The notes under the pieces are model-generated. The model saw nothing but the letters and a program-made list of their open reading frames with translations, was not told where the DNA came from and did no database searches. Shown here in pieces: positions 43,254-52,230 of a stretch of DNA of 64,000 nucleotides. Position 1 is the stretch's first letter. Every line of letters starts with the position of its first letter. A program made the position numbers and the translations under genes. The DNA is from CAZNLS01 sp964573895. GTDB taxonomy: Bacteria; Acidobacteriota; Aminicenantia; UBA2199. The stretch covers positions 18,220 to 82,219 of the forward strand of contig CAZNLS010000001.1 in the NCBI GenBank assembly GCA_964573895.1, written 5' to 3'.

Positions 43254-44327
43254 GTGAAAAATGAAACAGATTTTATAAAAGAAAATTCAGTACTTTTAAA
43301 AAATTTTAAAACTAAAAATAAAGTAAACATAATGGAGGTGTGCGGAACTCATACAGTAGCATTTTTTCACACGGGAGTTCAGGATATATTCCCGGAAAAT
43401 GTAAATCTTGTAGACGGACCCGGGTGCCCGGTTTGTGTAACTCCCAACGGATATCTTGACAGGGCAATTGAAATATCAAATAAATATGGAGTTCTTCTTA
43501 CCACATTTGGCGATATGATCAAAGTGCCTGCTTCATACTCATCCCTGAAAGATGAAAAAGCAGCAGGAAAAAAAATTGAAATCGTCTACTCTCCAATGGA
43601 TGCTCTGGACATTGCAGAAAACAATCCTGAAGAAGAAGTTGTCTTTCTTAGCGTTGGATTTGAAACTACAACTCCCGGTGAAGCAGCGGTTTTGAGAGCT
43701 GCCCAAAAAAAAAACATTAAGAACTTTTCTATGCTTGTAGGCAATAAACTAACACCTCCGGCTGTCGATGCCCTGCTCTCATCCGGAGAGGTAAAGCTTG
43801 ACGGTTTCATCCTGCCCGGGCATGTCAGCACTATTACAGGGGCAGATAAATGGAATTTTATAGCTGAAAAATTTTCAAAGCCGGCAGTCATCTCCGGGTT
43901 CAATACAAAAGATCTTCTTATGGGAACAATTATGCTCCTGAAATTGATCACATCAGGGACAGCTATTGTCAGGAATAACTATAAAGAAGTCGTTTCTGCT
44001 GAGGGTAACAGGGTTGCAGCAAATTTGATTGACGAAATGTTTGACATAGTCGACTCAAATTGGCGGGGTATCGGTATCATACCTAAAAGCGGGATAAAAT
44101 TGAAAGAAAAATATGCAGAGTTTGATGCGGAAAAAAAATTCCCGGTTACTCCCCCGAAGGAAAAAGAGAATCCGGGCTGCAGGTGCGGCGAAGTTCTGAA
44201 AGGGCTGATAAAACCCTTCGAGTGTCCCTTATTCGGAAAAGCTTGTATCCCATCACGGCCTGTAGGGGCCTGTATGGTCTCTTTCGAAGGTGCATGCTCG
44301 GCATATTATAAATATTACAGAGGATAG
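43254..44327 (+). CDS. hypD: [NiFe]-hydrogenase maturation protein HypD
   Basis: I start it at the GTG at 43254, behind AGGAG, not at the upstream TTG at 43233. The 357-residue product has the HypD Cys motifs: MEVCGTHT, DGPGCPVCVTP, then the C-terminal GCRCGEVL...ECPLFGKAC and GACMVSFEGAC that bind a [4Fe-4S] cluster. GFETTTPGEAA is also conserved. HypD, with HypC, builds the Fe(CN)2CO unit of [NiFe]-hydrogenases. hypE starts 1 bp past its stop. No hypA, B, C or F nor any hydrogenase gene lies in the window. Confidence 0.95.
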   Translation: MKNETDFIKENSVLLKNFKTKNKVNIMEVCGTHTVAFFHTGVQDIFPENVNLVDGPGCPVCVTPNGYLDRAIEISNKYGVLLTTFGDMIKVPASYSSLKDEKAAGKKIEIVYSPMDALDIAENNPEEEVVFLSVGFETTTPGEAAVLRAAQKKNIKNFSMLVGNKLTPPAVDALLSSGEVKLDGFILPGHVSTITGADKWNFIAEKFSKPAVISGFNTKDLLMGTIMLLKLITSGTAIVRNNYKEVVSAEGNRVAANLIDEMFDIVDSNWRGIGIIPKSGIKLKEKYAEFDAEKKFPVTPPKEKENPGCRCGEVLKGLIKPFECPLFGKACIPSRPVGACMVSFEGACSAYYKYYRG

Positions 44328-44328
44328 A

Positions 44329-45330
44329 ATGAGCAATAAAATATTAATGGCTCACGGTAACGGCGGTAAGCATATGGCCAGGTTAATAAAAGATATAATA
44401 ATAGAAATATTGGGCCCGGAATCAATTCAGAGTGATGATTCGGCAATATTAAATCTTGAAAGCAGGAATATCGTTTTCACAACCGACACTTACACAATAA
44501 CCCCGCTTTTCTTCCAGGGCGGGAATATCGGAGACCTTGCTATAAACGGAACTGTTAATGATCTTGCAGTTATGGGGGCAGAGCCCCTATACCTTTCTTG
44601 CGGTTTGGTAATCGAAGAAGGTTTAGAAATTAAAAAATTCAAGAAAATATTAAGATCAATGAAAAAATCAGCTGATTCCGCAGGAGTTTCAATTGTTACC
44701 GGTGATACCAAAGTTGTTGACAAGGGAAGTGCTGATAAAATTTTTATTAACACCTCAGGAATAGGAATTTTAAAAGGCGACCCTCTAAGAGGAATCGTCA
44801 GGACCGGGGATAAAGTAATAATAAACGGCACAGTCGGAGACCATGGCATTTCAATAATGGCCGAGAGGAACAATTTGTCATTTACTGAAGGCCTCACTTC
44901 AGATTCCGCGCCCCTGAATCACCTTATAAAAAAAATCTCACAAAAATTTCCCCAAAAGATAAAATTTGCCAGAGATGCAACAAGAGGCGGAGTTGCATCT
45001 GTCCTGAACGAGCTTGCAGAGTCACAAGAATATGGAATCAGGATAGATGAAGATAAAATTCCCGTCAGAGATGAAGTTAAAGGTGTCTCCGAAATTCTCG
45101 GAATTGACCCCCTCTACTCTGCAAATGAGGGCAAGGTTATTCTAGTCGTAGACAAAACAGTTTCAGATTCGCTTCTTTACGAAATGAAGAGTATTGAAAC
45201 GGGAAAAGAGTCAACTGAAATCGGTGAAATTACTTCTGAGTATCCCGGAAAAGTATACCTTAGAACTGCCGTCGGAGGAAATAGGATCATACCCCCTCTG
45301 GAAGAAGACCAACTTCCAAGAATCTGCTAA
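44329..45330 (+). CDS. hypE: [NiFe]-hydrogenase maturation protein HypE
   Basis: 333 residues from the ATG at 44329 (AGAGGAT upstream). MAHGNGGKHMARLI is the start motif, FTTDTYTITPLFFQGGNIGDLAINGTVNDLAVMGA the PurM-like ATP site, and the chain ends in PRIC, the invariant terminal Cys that carries thiocarboxamide and thiocyanate on the way to the hydrogenase cyanide ligands. It dehydrates the carbamoyl group transferred by HypF. Co-transcribed with hypD; the partner HypF is not in the window. Confidence 0.96.
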   Translation: MSNKILMAHGNGGKHMARLIKDIIIEILGPESIQSDDSAILNLESRNIVFTTDTYTITPLFFQGGNIGDLAINGTVNDLAVMGAEPLYLSCGLVIEEGLEIKKFKKILRSMKKSADSAGVSIVTGDTKVVDKGSADKIFINTSGIGILKGDPLRGIVRTGDKVIINGTVGDHGISIMAERNNLSFTEGLTSDSAPLNHLIKKISQKFPQKIKFARDATRGGVASVLNELAESQEYGIRIDEDKIPVRDEVKGVSEILGIDPLYSANEGKVILVVDKTVSDSLLYEMKSIETGKESTEIGEITSEYPGKVYLRTAVGGNRIIPPLEEDQLPRIC

Positions 45331-45345
45331 ATTAACAACAAAAAC

Positions 45346-45453
45346 ATGAATGAAAGAAAAACCATTCAAAAATTAAAGGACCTTCCAAGAAGAGAAGATA
45401 TCGAAAGCAGAATTGGCTGGAATAAAACTCTGCCTAAATTTTATCCCTGGTAA
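45346..45453 (+). CDS. Possible 35-residue small protein after hypE
   Basis: ATG at 45346 to TAA at 45451-45453, 15 bp after hypE. The product is basic and ends in KTLPKFYPW. No ribosome-binding site is visible and no family recognised. It fits tidily between hypE and the convergent smc end, with no other feature there, but could be chance. Confidence 0.3.
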   Translation: MNERKTIQKLKDLPRREDIESRIGWNKTLPKFYPW

Positions 45454-45475
45454 AAACCAGGACACTTCAAATTAA

Positions 45476-48400
45476 TTACCTGAGTGGGAAACCATTTTCC
45501 GGATTCATCTTCATCGAATATATAGTTGAAATTCCCGGCTCATTCATACTAATTCCATAAATATAATCAGCCTCTTCCATTGTTTTAAAGTTATGCGTAA
45601 TAATGAGAAATTGGATCTTCTCTTTCAATTTGTGCACAAATTTTAAGAATCTCTGAATGTTAGCTTCATCCAGAGAAGCATCAACTTCATCAAAAACGCA
45701 AAACGGAGACGGCTTATACTCAAAAAGAGCAAATAGAAAAGCAAGCGATGTAAGTGTCTTTTCTCCACCTGAAAGCAATCTGAGACTCTGCAATCTTTTT
45801 CCTGGAGGCTGGGCCATTATCTCAAGTCCTGTTTCCAAAATGTCACTCTCGTCTGTTAAACTTAGTTCTGCTTCTCCGCCTTCAAAAAGAATCTGAAAAT
45901 TCTTTTTAAAATTTTCGTTGATTATATTGAAGGCAGCCATAAAACTCTCTTTGGATTCGGTATCAATTTTATTTATTGCCAACGTCATATCTTTTATCGA
46001 TTCCACAACATCATCTTTTTGTGTAATCAGAGTTCCATAATCTTTTTCAAGAAGTGCATATTCGGATTCAGCAGAAAAATTGAGCTTGTTACTCTCTCTC
46101 ATTTTATCAAGCTTCTCTTTTAAATCACCAGCGTTTTGTTCAAGTTCTGAAGATTCCAGTTTCATCAACTCTTCATCTGCTTCCACTTTCGCAAGCTCCA
46201 CATTAAGCTCCTTAAAAGATTCTTCTTCAAGAGTAAATATATCTTTTTTTAATCCACTTAATTCAATTTCACTTATACTTTTTTTCTCTTTCAATTCATT
46301 TAAAAGTTTTCTCTGATTCCCCAATTGTTCTGACAATTTCTTCACTTTTTCATTAATATTTATCTGTTCTTTCTCTTTGTCTGAAATATATTGTTCTTTT
46401 TCTTCTGATTTATTTTTAATATTTTTTATTTCTTTGTTCAAAGAAAGATCTTCTTTAATTATTCCAGAAATTCTCGATTTTGCCTTTTTGATCTCATCTT
46501 CAAGATATTTTTTGCGCTCCTTCATCCTGGTTATATCTGTTTGAATTCTTGTCTTTTCATTTTGAAGACTGTTTTTTTTCTCTTTTTCGAGGTTTAAGGC
46601 ATTTTCTGCTTTCCAATAGGACTCCTCTGTAGATGCATTTTTTTTCCTCAATTCAGAAAGTTCTTTATCAAGACTATCTAAACTAATGGAATTTTTTTTA
46701 TCTTTTTCAAGCAATTCGCTTTTTTTATTCTTCAAAGCAGAAGATCTTTCTTCAGCTTCTCTTAATTTTTTTTTGTTTTCATTTATTGAATTTATTAGTG
46801 AATCAAGTTTTTTTCCCTTGCTCTCTTTTAAACCGGTCAGATTTTTTAATGTCAATTTGCTTTGAAAAACCTGTCTTCCCAGATCCTCTTTTTTTGTGTT
46901 TAATTTTCCATGAGCAATTGAGCTTTTGTTGATTTCTTTATTTAAATCCTCACACTCTCTTTTTTTTTGGGAAAGAAGTTTATCAATCTCCTTCATCCTC
47001 TGATCAACAAGATCAATTTCATTAATGAGATCCAAAATCCCTTCATTTCTCTTTTTAAATACTACACCGGATTCGGAAATAAACTCAGCATTTTGAGTAA
47101 CTGCGGGGATTCTGTATTTTTTATATATTTTTATACCTTCTTCAAGACCACTTACAAGAATACCATCCTTTAGAGAATTCATGATCTCTTTGTTTTCTAA
47201 TGAAAAAAGATCCTTAATATAACCGATAAAACCCTCTTCTTTTTCAACCTCTTTTGGAAGTAGTGATCTCTTTCCTCCGGAAATAAAAAAGCTCTCAATA
47301 TCTTTATCAAAAGCTTTTTCTATACTCTCAGATATAACTGATTTTAACTCATCATGAAAGAAATTTTCGATAATTTTATTATTCTTTTTTTCAGTTTTAA
47401 TGATATCCTGAATCAATTTAAAAGAATTTTTTTCATTCTCGGAAATTTTTACATTAATTTGATTTTTCAGCTCCCTGTATTTTTCATTCTGCTTAACTAA
47501 AAAATTCAATTCGGAAGTTAACTCGTTTATTTCAAACTTTTTTTCCGAAAGTAAGTTTTTTAAATTAATTAATTTTTCTTCAGATTTTGAAAATTCAAAA
47601 TTAATTATTTCAAAATCTTTTTCAATTTCAGCCAAATGAACTTCCTCATTCTTAATTGCAGTTTCATCTATCTCGTTTTCTAAAGCTTTTTTTGATTCCT
47701 TCCATGTTTCAATATCATTCTCCAACCTAAAAATTGTCTTTTCAATTTCAATAATCCCAGCTTCGGTAAGAGATAACGCAGTTTTAAAATTATCAAGTTT
47801 ATCAGAATGCTCTTTTTTGCTAACATTCAGACTATGTTCTCTCTCCCTGTTTTCAGAGACATCAGTCTTTGCATCCGAGAACATTCCTTCGGCTTTTTTA
47901 AATTCGGAAACAGCATTGAGATACTTTTTTTCCAAGTCTGAAAGAGTATTTAACTCTTTTTTTAGATCATTATCAATTTCTTTTAGTGAATTCTCATCTT
48001 CATCTACTTTTTGTTTCAGGAAACCTCTTTCCTGAGATAATTTTTCATTTTTACCTTTTTCAGAAACTATACTTCTCTTCAGTTCAAAAAGTTCCCTTTG
48101 AGAATTTTTCAAATTCTGCTCTATTCTCCATTTTTCAGCTTCCAGAGAAGATAACTCTTTTTCATTAATTGAAATATCCTTTACAAGAGCCATCTCTTCA
48201 TTGATTCTCCTCTCAATAATAGAGCTGTTTTCATCAAATGAACTTTTAAAAACATGATATTTTTTTAGCAGAGATGCCCTGATATATTTGAGACTGTCTT
48301 CCTTGATGTTTCTATATCTTGCGACATAATTTGTTTGATTTTTTAACTCTTTAAGTCTCCTCTCTTTGTCTATGGTCAGAATTTCCAGGTTATCAAGATT

Positions 48401-48943
48401 CTGCTGGGCAATAATGAGCTTATTAGCCGTCTCCTTTTTCCTCAATAGATATTGAGAAATTCCGGCAGCTTCTTCGATCAGAAGTCTTCGTTCTGAAGGT
48501 TTAAGGGAAACAAGCTTTTCAATACTACCCTGCTCAAAAATAAAATAATTTCTGCCCCCAAGATTCAATTTGTATAGCATGTCCTGAATATCTCTGTTTC
48601 TGCAATATTTTTCATTTAGAATATATTTTCCCTCTCCATTTCTGTAAAATCTTCTGGCAAGATAAGTGTCTTCGGGAACATTTGAGAAATACGCCCCCAC
48701 TTCTGTCATACCGAGTGGTTTTTTTGAAACACTTCCGCTAAAAATAAGATCTTCATTGTTTTCTCCCCGAAGGTTCTTGATCCGCTGTTCACCAAGAACC
48801 CAAAGCAGTGCATCAACAATATTACTTTTCCCACAGCCGTTGGGGCCTATTATCGTGGTTATTCCTTTGTGAAATTTTATTACGGTTTTTTCCGGAAAAG
48901 ATTTGAAACCGTGTAGTTCAAGTTTATTTAAGTAGACTTTCAT
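45476..48943 (-). CDS. smc: Chromosome segregation protein SMC
   Basis: 1155 residues. The N-terminal head has GPNGCGKSN (33-41, Walker A), and the C-terminal head has LRLLSGGEKTLTSLAFLFALF (ABC signature) and PFCVFDEVDASLDEAN (Walker B with D-loop). Between lie two long Lys/Glu-rich coiled coils and a hinge (roughly residues 525-670, around FIGYIKDLFSLENKEIM). SMC loops and compacts DNA with ScpA and ScpB, which are not in the window. Single gene on the minus strand, convergent with hypE. Confidence 0.96.
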   Translation of the reverse strand: MKVYLNKLELHGFKSFPEKTVIKFHKGITTIIGPNGCGKSNIVDALLWVLGEQRIKNLRGENNEDLIFSGSVSKKPLGMTEVGAYFSNVPEDTYLARRFYRNGEGKYILNEKYCRNRDIQDMLYKLNLGGRNYFIFEQGSIEKLVSLKPSERRLLIEEAAGISQYLLRKKETANKLIIAQQNLDNLEILTIDKERRLKELKNQTNYVARYRNIKEDSLKYIRASLLKKYHVFKSSFDENSSIIERRINEEMALVKDISINEKELSSLEAEKWRIEQNLKNSQRELFELKRSIVSEKGKNEKLSQERGFLKQKVDEDENSLKEIDNDLKKELNTLSDLEKKYLNAVSEFKKAEGMFSDAKTDVSENREREHSLNVSKKEHSDKLDNFKTALSLTEAGIIEIEKTIFRLENDIETWKESKKALENEIDETAIKNEEVHLAEIEKDFEIINFEFSKSEEKLINLKNLLSEKKFEINELTSELNFLVKQNEKYRELKNQINVKISENEKNSFKLIQDIIKTEKKNNKIIENFFHDELKSVISESIEKAFDKDIESFFISGGKRSLLPKEVEKEEGFIGYIKDLFSLENKEIMNSLKDGILVSGLEEGIKIYKKYRIPAVTQNAEFISESGVVFKKRNEGILDLINEIDLVDQRMKEIDKLLSQKKRECEDLNKEINKSSIAHGKLNTKKEDLGRQVFQSKLTLKNLTGLKESKGKKLDSLINSINENKKKLREAEERSSALKNKKSELLEKDKKNSISLDSLDKELSELRKKNASTEESYWKAENALNLEKEKKNSLQNEKTRIQTDITRMKERKKYLEDEIKKAKSRISGIIKEDLSLNKEIKNIKNKSEEKEQYISDKEKEQININEKVKKLSEQLGNQRKLLNELKEKKSISEIELSGLKKDIFTLEEESFKELNVELAKVEADEELMKLESSELEQNAGDLKEKLDKMRESNKLNFSAESEYALLEKDYGTLITQKDDVVESIKDMTLAINKIDTESKESFMAAFNIINENFKKNFQILFEGGEAELSLTDESDILETGLEIMAQPPGKRLQSLRLLSGGEKTLTSLAFLFALFEYKPSPFCVFDEVDASLDEANIQRFLKFVHKLKEKIQFLIITHNFKTMEEADYIYGISMNEPGISTIYSMKMNPENGFPLR

Positions 48944-49071
48944 TGTAATTAATATGGTAAAATATCACAAAACAGATGAGTTGTAAATCATACTTATACC
49001 TGTAAAATCACTAATAAACTGTTAAGCAAAAATACAAATAGTTTTTTATAAATTAATTTACCCTGAAAAAC

Positions 49072-51231
49072 TCAAAGATGTTTTTTTACAACTTCTATAA
49101 GCTCCGGAAGATCCATCCCGAGACTTTTTAAGTGTTCCATCTTTGGTATGCCGTTTTTTGTCCAACCCCGTCTTTTATAAACTGCATCAAGTAGTTTTTC
49201 ATATCTGTCTTCCCTGTAATCCCTGTGAAGTTTCATTTTTTCTTCAACACTTTTACCCGCGGGATCTATATCCATAAGCTCTTTTAACTGTGTGTCATAT
49301 CTCTCGCTTCTCGATTCATATTCTTCTACAGTTAAAGGTCCCATTGCCCTATATGGAGGATAATCATTTTCTCTCTTTCCAAAACCCATCCTCAGATTGA
49401 ATATTCTCTGAAAATTATATACCCTCTCAGACTGAAGAATAAGTTCTTCTTTGTTGATATTTTTTCCTGTAACCGAATTGTAAAGATCAACATAATTCTG
49501 GACATGTTCGGGCACTTTGGCAGGCTCATCTGTTTCTGCATTGTTTGCAGGCTCAACATCATTCCAGGGAAGTTTACACAAGCCCTGGAGACCGAACCAG
49601 GTCCTGAACATGGGAAAGTAGTGAAGTGCTTCAGCCTTGTCCTCAAATGTCGGAATTTGATTATTAACCATATCCATAAATATCAGCCATGCTTCATCGT
49701 GCTGAGGTCCTTTATTCGTCATGTAATAGCCACCCTGTTGTGCCAGGGATTCCTTTGACTGATATTGCGATTGTTCAAGTCCTTTTCCCTCGATACCTAT
49801 GTCATTCAGGAAATCCGGATCTGCATTATATTTCTCTGCAAAATATTTTTTCATGAACCTGATCCCTTTTCCGGCAATAAGACCAAATCCTTCGCCTCTC
49901 GCCATCTGATGAAGCATTTCCAGAACTGCATCTTTGTTTCCCCAGTCAAGTTCAAGACCTCCTGTTCTCTCCTTGTTCAAGATCCCATTTTCATAACATT
50001 CCATAACAAAAGAAGTAAGAGTTCCAAAGGAGATTGTATCAAGGCCATAAGTATCACAATAAAAGTTTATCTCAAGAATTGCATGTGGATCAAAAATTGC
50101 CGGGTTAGAACCACATCCTGCCGCAGTTTCATATTCAGGGCCATCTACAATTACCTTCTCGCCCTTATAGGGACCCGTATCAGGAACAAAATTATCGACT
50201 CCATGAGCACAGGACATTGTACAGCCATACCAGCAACCGTCGGGAATACCCTGCGTCATAAGTTTTGTCCATACAGTTGAATCGATTTTATAGGCATCCT
50301 CATGATTACCGAATTTAAAGTTTTTCACAGGCAAAAGATCATAATCATTCATGATTTCCATTAGATGGGCTGTCCCCACTGTCCTCATATTGCATTGCTT
50401 GTCATCCAAGGTCATTATCTCTCTGTGAAGTTTCAATCCCACTTCCTGTATTTTTTTCTGATCTACCGGATGGTTTGAATCTCCCTTAAGACCCGAATAT
50501 TTAACAACGATGGCCTTCATTTTTTTATCTCTAAATACTGTTCCGATACCGCCTCTTCCCGCCTGCTTTAACCGCAGCCCTTTTCTTCTCTTATCGTAAT
50601 AGGAAAAATTCAGGCACCCGATCCAGACATGTTCGGAACCTCTTCCGGCAGAAACAGTGGATATATGCTGTTTCTCTATATCGTTATCAGCAAACATCTC
50701 TGTCATTTGCTCCGCAAGGATATGTGAATTCACCTCTTCATCAGGTGCTTCAAAAATCCGGATAGTCCCATCATTTCCATTTATATAGACTATCACATCC
50801 TCTTTTGCCTTCCCCTGGATTTCAAGGGCATCGAAGCCGGAAAACTTAAAATATGGACCGAAATGTCCTCCGACATTACTGTCAATGGGAATTTTTGTAG
50901 TAGGGGAAATAGATGTGACCAGTGATTTCCCGGCACCTGCATAACTGGTTATTCCTCCAATCGGTCCAACGGCAATATTTATCTCATTCTCGTCAGAGTC
51001 CCATCTTGTATTCTCATTAACCCCATCCCAGAGTAATTTTAATCCGAATCCTTTTCCACCAATGAATTTGTTTTTCATCTCCTCGGTGACAGGTTTTACT
51101 TTAATTTCATTTGAAGAAAGATTTATATAAAGTGTTCTGTTGTTATAACCTTTTTCAACAGGTTTAAGTTCATACTTATACTCTTTTAGTATTTTGTGTT
51201 TAGATCTCAATTTTTCTATATTATATGTCAT
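49072..51231 (-). CDS. aor: Aldehyde:ferredoxin oxidoreductase (tungsten/molybdenum pterin)
   Basis: 719 residues, longer than the ~605 of Pyrococcus AOR. The N-terminal domain has FIGGKGFGLKLLWDGV, VGPIGGITSYAGAGK and KQAGRGGIGTVFRDK (pterin contacts), then CWYGCTMSCAHGV, which supplies the first Cys of the [4Fe-4S] site, and SYAGAGKS- and EYETAAGCGSN-like loops; LCKLPWND late in the chain gives a final Cys. The enzyme oxidises aldehydes to acids with ferredoxin as acceptor, or the reverse. GGAGG stands before the ATG, 1 bp after the ferredoxin gene, so it is co-translated. The extra length is mainly in the C-terminal part. Confidence 0.93.
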   Translation of the reverse strand: MTYNIEKLRSKHKILKEYKYELKPVEKGYNNRTLYINLSSNEIKVKPVTEEMKNKFIGGKGFGLKLLWDGVNENTRWDSDENEINIAVGPIGGITSYAGAGKSLVTSISPTTKIPIDSNVGGHFGPYFKFSGFDALEIQGKAKEDVIVYINGNDGTIRIFEAPDEEVNSHILAEQMTEMFADNDIEKQHISTVSAGRGSEHVWIGCLNFSYYDKRRKGLRLKQAGRGGIGTVFRDKKMKAIVVKYSGLKGDSNHPVDQKKIQEVGLKLHREIMTLDDKQCNMRTVGTAHLMEIMNDYDLLPVKNFKFGNHEDAYKIDSTVWTKLMTQGIPDGCWYGCTMSCAHGVDNFVPDTGPYKGEKVIVDGPEYETAAGCGSNPAIFDPHAILEINFYCDTYGLDTISFGTLTSFVMECYENGILNKERTGGLELDWGNKDAVLEMLHQMARGEGFGLIAGKGIRFMKKYFAEKYNADPDFLNDIGIEGKGLEQSQYQSKESLAQQGGYYMTNKGPQHDEAWLIFMDMVNNQIPTFEDKAEALHYFPMFRTWFGLQGLCKLPWNDVEPANNAETDEPAKVPEHVQNYVDLYNSVTGKNINKEELILQSERVYNFQRIFNLRMGFGKRENDYPPYRAMGPLTVEEYESRSERYDTQLKELMDIDPAGKSVEEKMKLHRDYREDRYEKLLDAVYKRRGWTKNGIPKMEHLKSLGMDLPELIEVVKKHL

Positions 51232-51232
51232 A

Positions 51233-51622
51233 TTAATCCTCCGTTACTATTTCAATTGCATCTGCAGGGCACTCTCTTGCACATGCTCCGCATGCAATAC
51301 ATTTGAAAGGAATTATTCCATCAAGATAGGTTCTCATATTATCCGTGGGACAAATTGCAACACATGCATAACAGCCGATACACAAGTTTTTCTTCACCAT
51401 CACAACCCCGAATTTATTTACTGTTAAAGCCAATGTAGGGCACTCTGCAACACAGGTTTGACACTGATTACAGACACTCAGGTCAAAACTATCATTACCT
51501 TTATCAAACACTTCAATGCACGATTTTTCCGGAGTATCCTCTTTAAAGTAGAGTTTTGAACATACGGAAACACAAGTCATGCAACCGATACATTTTTCAG
51601 GATATGTTTTTAGTAATTTCAT
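51233..51622 (-). CDS. Polyferredoxin, four [4Fe-4S] motifs
   Basis: 129 residues containing four CxxCxxCxxxC motifs: CIGCMTCVSVC, CNQCQTCVAEC, CIGCYACVAIC and CIACGACAREC (16 Cys). The clusters would take electrons from the oxidoreductase encoded 1 bp downstream, acting as its dedicated electron acceptor or wire. It begins 4 bp after the stop of the 54-residue small gene, whose end region supplies GGAG for this start. A second ATG, 7 bp upstream and in another frame, is ignored. Confidence 0.92.
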   Translation of the reverse strand: MKLLKTYPEKCIGCMTCVSVCSKLYFKEDTPEKSCIEVFDKGNDSFDLSVCNQCQTCVAECPTLALTVNKFGVVMVKKNLCIGCYACVAICPTDNMRTYLDGIIPFKCIACGACARECPADAIEIVTED

Positions 51623-51625
51623 TCA

Positions 51626-51790
51626 TTATTTCTCCTTTTTAGTAATGGTAAGATCGATTTTAACCTTATCATCAGGCAATTTGCTGAGAGATCCAACCAT
51701 TCCTTCAACAGTATTAATAAATATATTTTTTACAAACCCATTCAGAGGAACATCTTTATCATTTACCCTGAGACATATATCTTTCTCCAT
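51626..51790 (-). CDS. 54-residue small protein heading the AOR operon
   Basis: The ATG at 51788-51790 follows GGGAGGTAATA, and the stop TAA overlaps the region 4 bp before the ferredoxin start. The product begins MEKDICLRVNDKDVPLNGFV and contains IFINTVEGMVGSLSKLPDDK, then KIDLTI. It is compact and acidic-basic mixed, with no Cys motif, and resembles a small ubiquitin-like or chaperone fold only in size. It is too short for routine gene callers but has clear translation signals. Its position before aor suggests a role in cofactor insertion or complex stability. Confidence 0.75.
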   Translation of the reverse strand: MEKDICLRVNDKDVPLNGFVKNIFINTVEGMVGSLSKLPDDKVKIDLTITKKEK

Positions 51791-51873
51791 TATTACCTCC
51801 CGGTTATTAGAATATATATGGATGTGTTTATAAAATCGTTAAATATAAAACCTGACCTGAAAGTCATTGAAAT

Positions 51874-51902
51874 ATCTTAATATATAATTCTGCTTCAGTC
51901 AA
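51874..51902 (-). promoter_or_regulatory. Putative promoter of the AOR operon
   Basis: On the minus strand, TTGACT (51902-51897), 17 bases and TAAGAT (51879-51874); a leader of ~77 bases would precede the 54-residue gene. Confidence 0.5.
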
Positions 51903-51956
51903 CAAATTTAAACTATTTTTTGACCGATATTTTCATTGGTATTTATATAGAAAAAC

Positions 51957-52029
51957 TGGAGCCGAGGAGATTCGAACTCCCGGCCTCTGCATTGCGAACG
52001 CAGCGCTCTCCCATCTGAGCTACGGCCCC
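51957..52029 (-). tRNA. tRNA-Ala (anticodon CGC)
   Basis: On the minus strand the 73-nt molecule folds as a cloverleaf: 7-bp acceptor stem (GGGGCCG with CGGCTCC, one G-U), D arm GCTC...GAGC, anticodon loop TTCGCAA (anticodon CGC, codon GCG) and TTCGAAT in the T loop. The discriminator is A and no CCA is encoded. It lies alone between the AOR operon and pckA. Confidence 0.95.
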
Positions 52030-52174
52030 TGATATAAGATTTTAACATAGAATTTTATTGCTATTTTCCGTAAAGTCAATACCAATCAGTCAAATATACT
52101 TTAAAACAAAATAGATGAATTTTTTTGTACAAACACAGTGTATGTAAAATACTTTTATTTTATTGATAATTGGT

Positions 52175-52203
52175 TTGATTTGTCTGAAGTTTTTTAATAT
52201 AAT
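52175..52203 (+). promoter_or_regulatory. Putative promoter of pckA
   Basis: TTGATT (52175-52180), 17 bases, TATAAT (52198-52203), 27 bp before the ATG of pckA. Spacing and -10 box are optimal. Confidence 0.6.
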
Positions 52204-52230
52204 TCTGCCTTATTTTAAAAAAGAGGTGAC

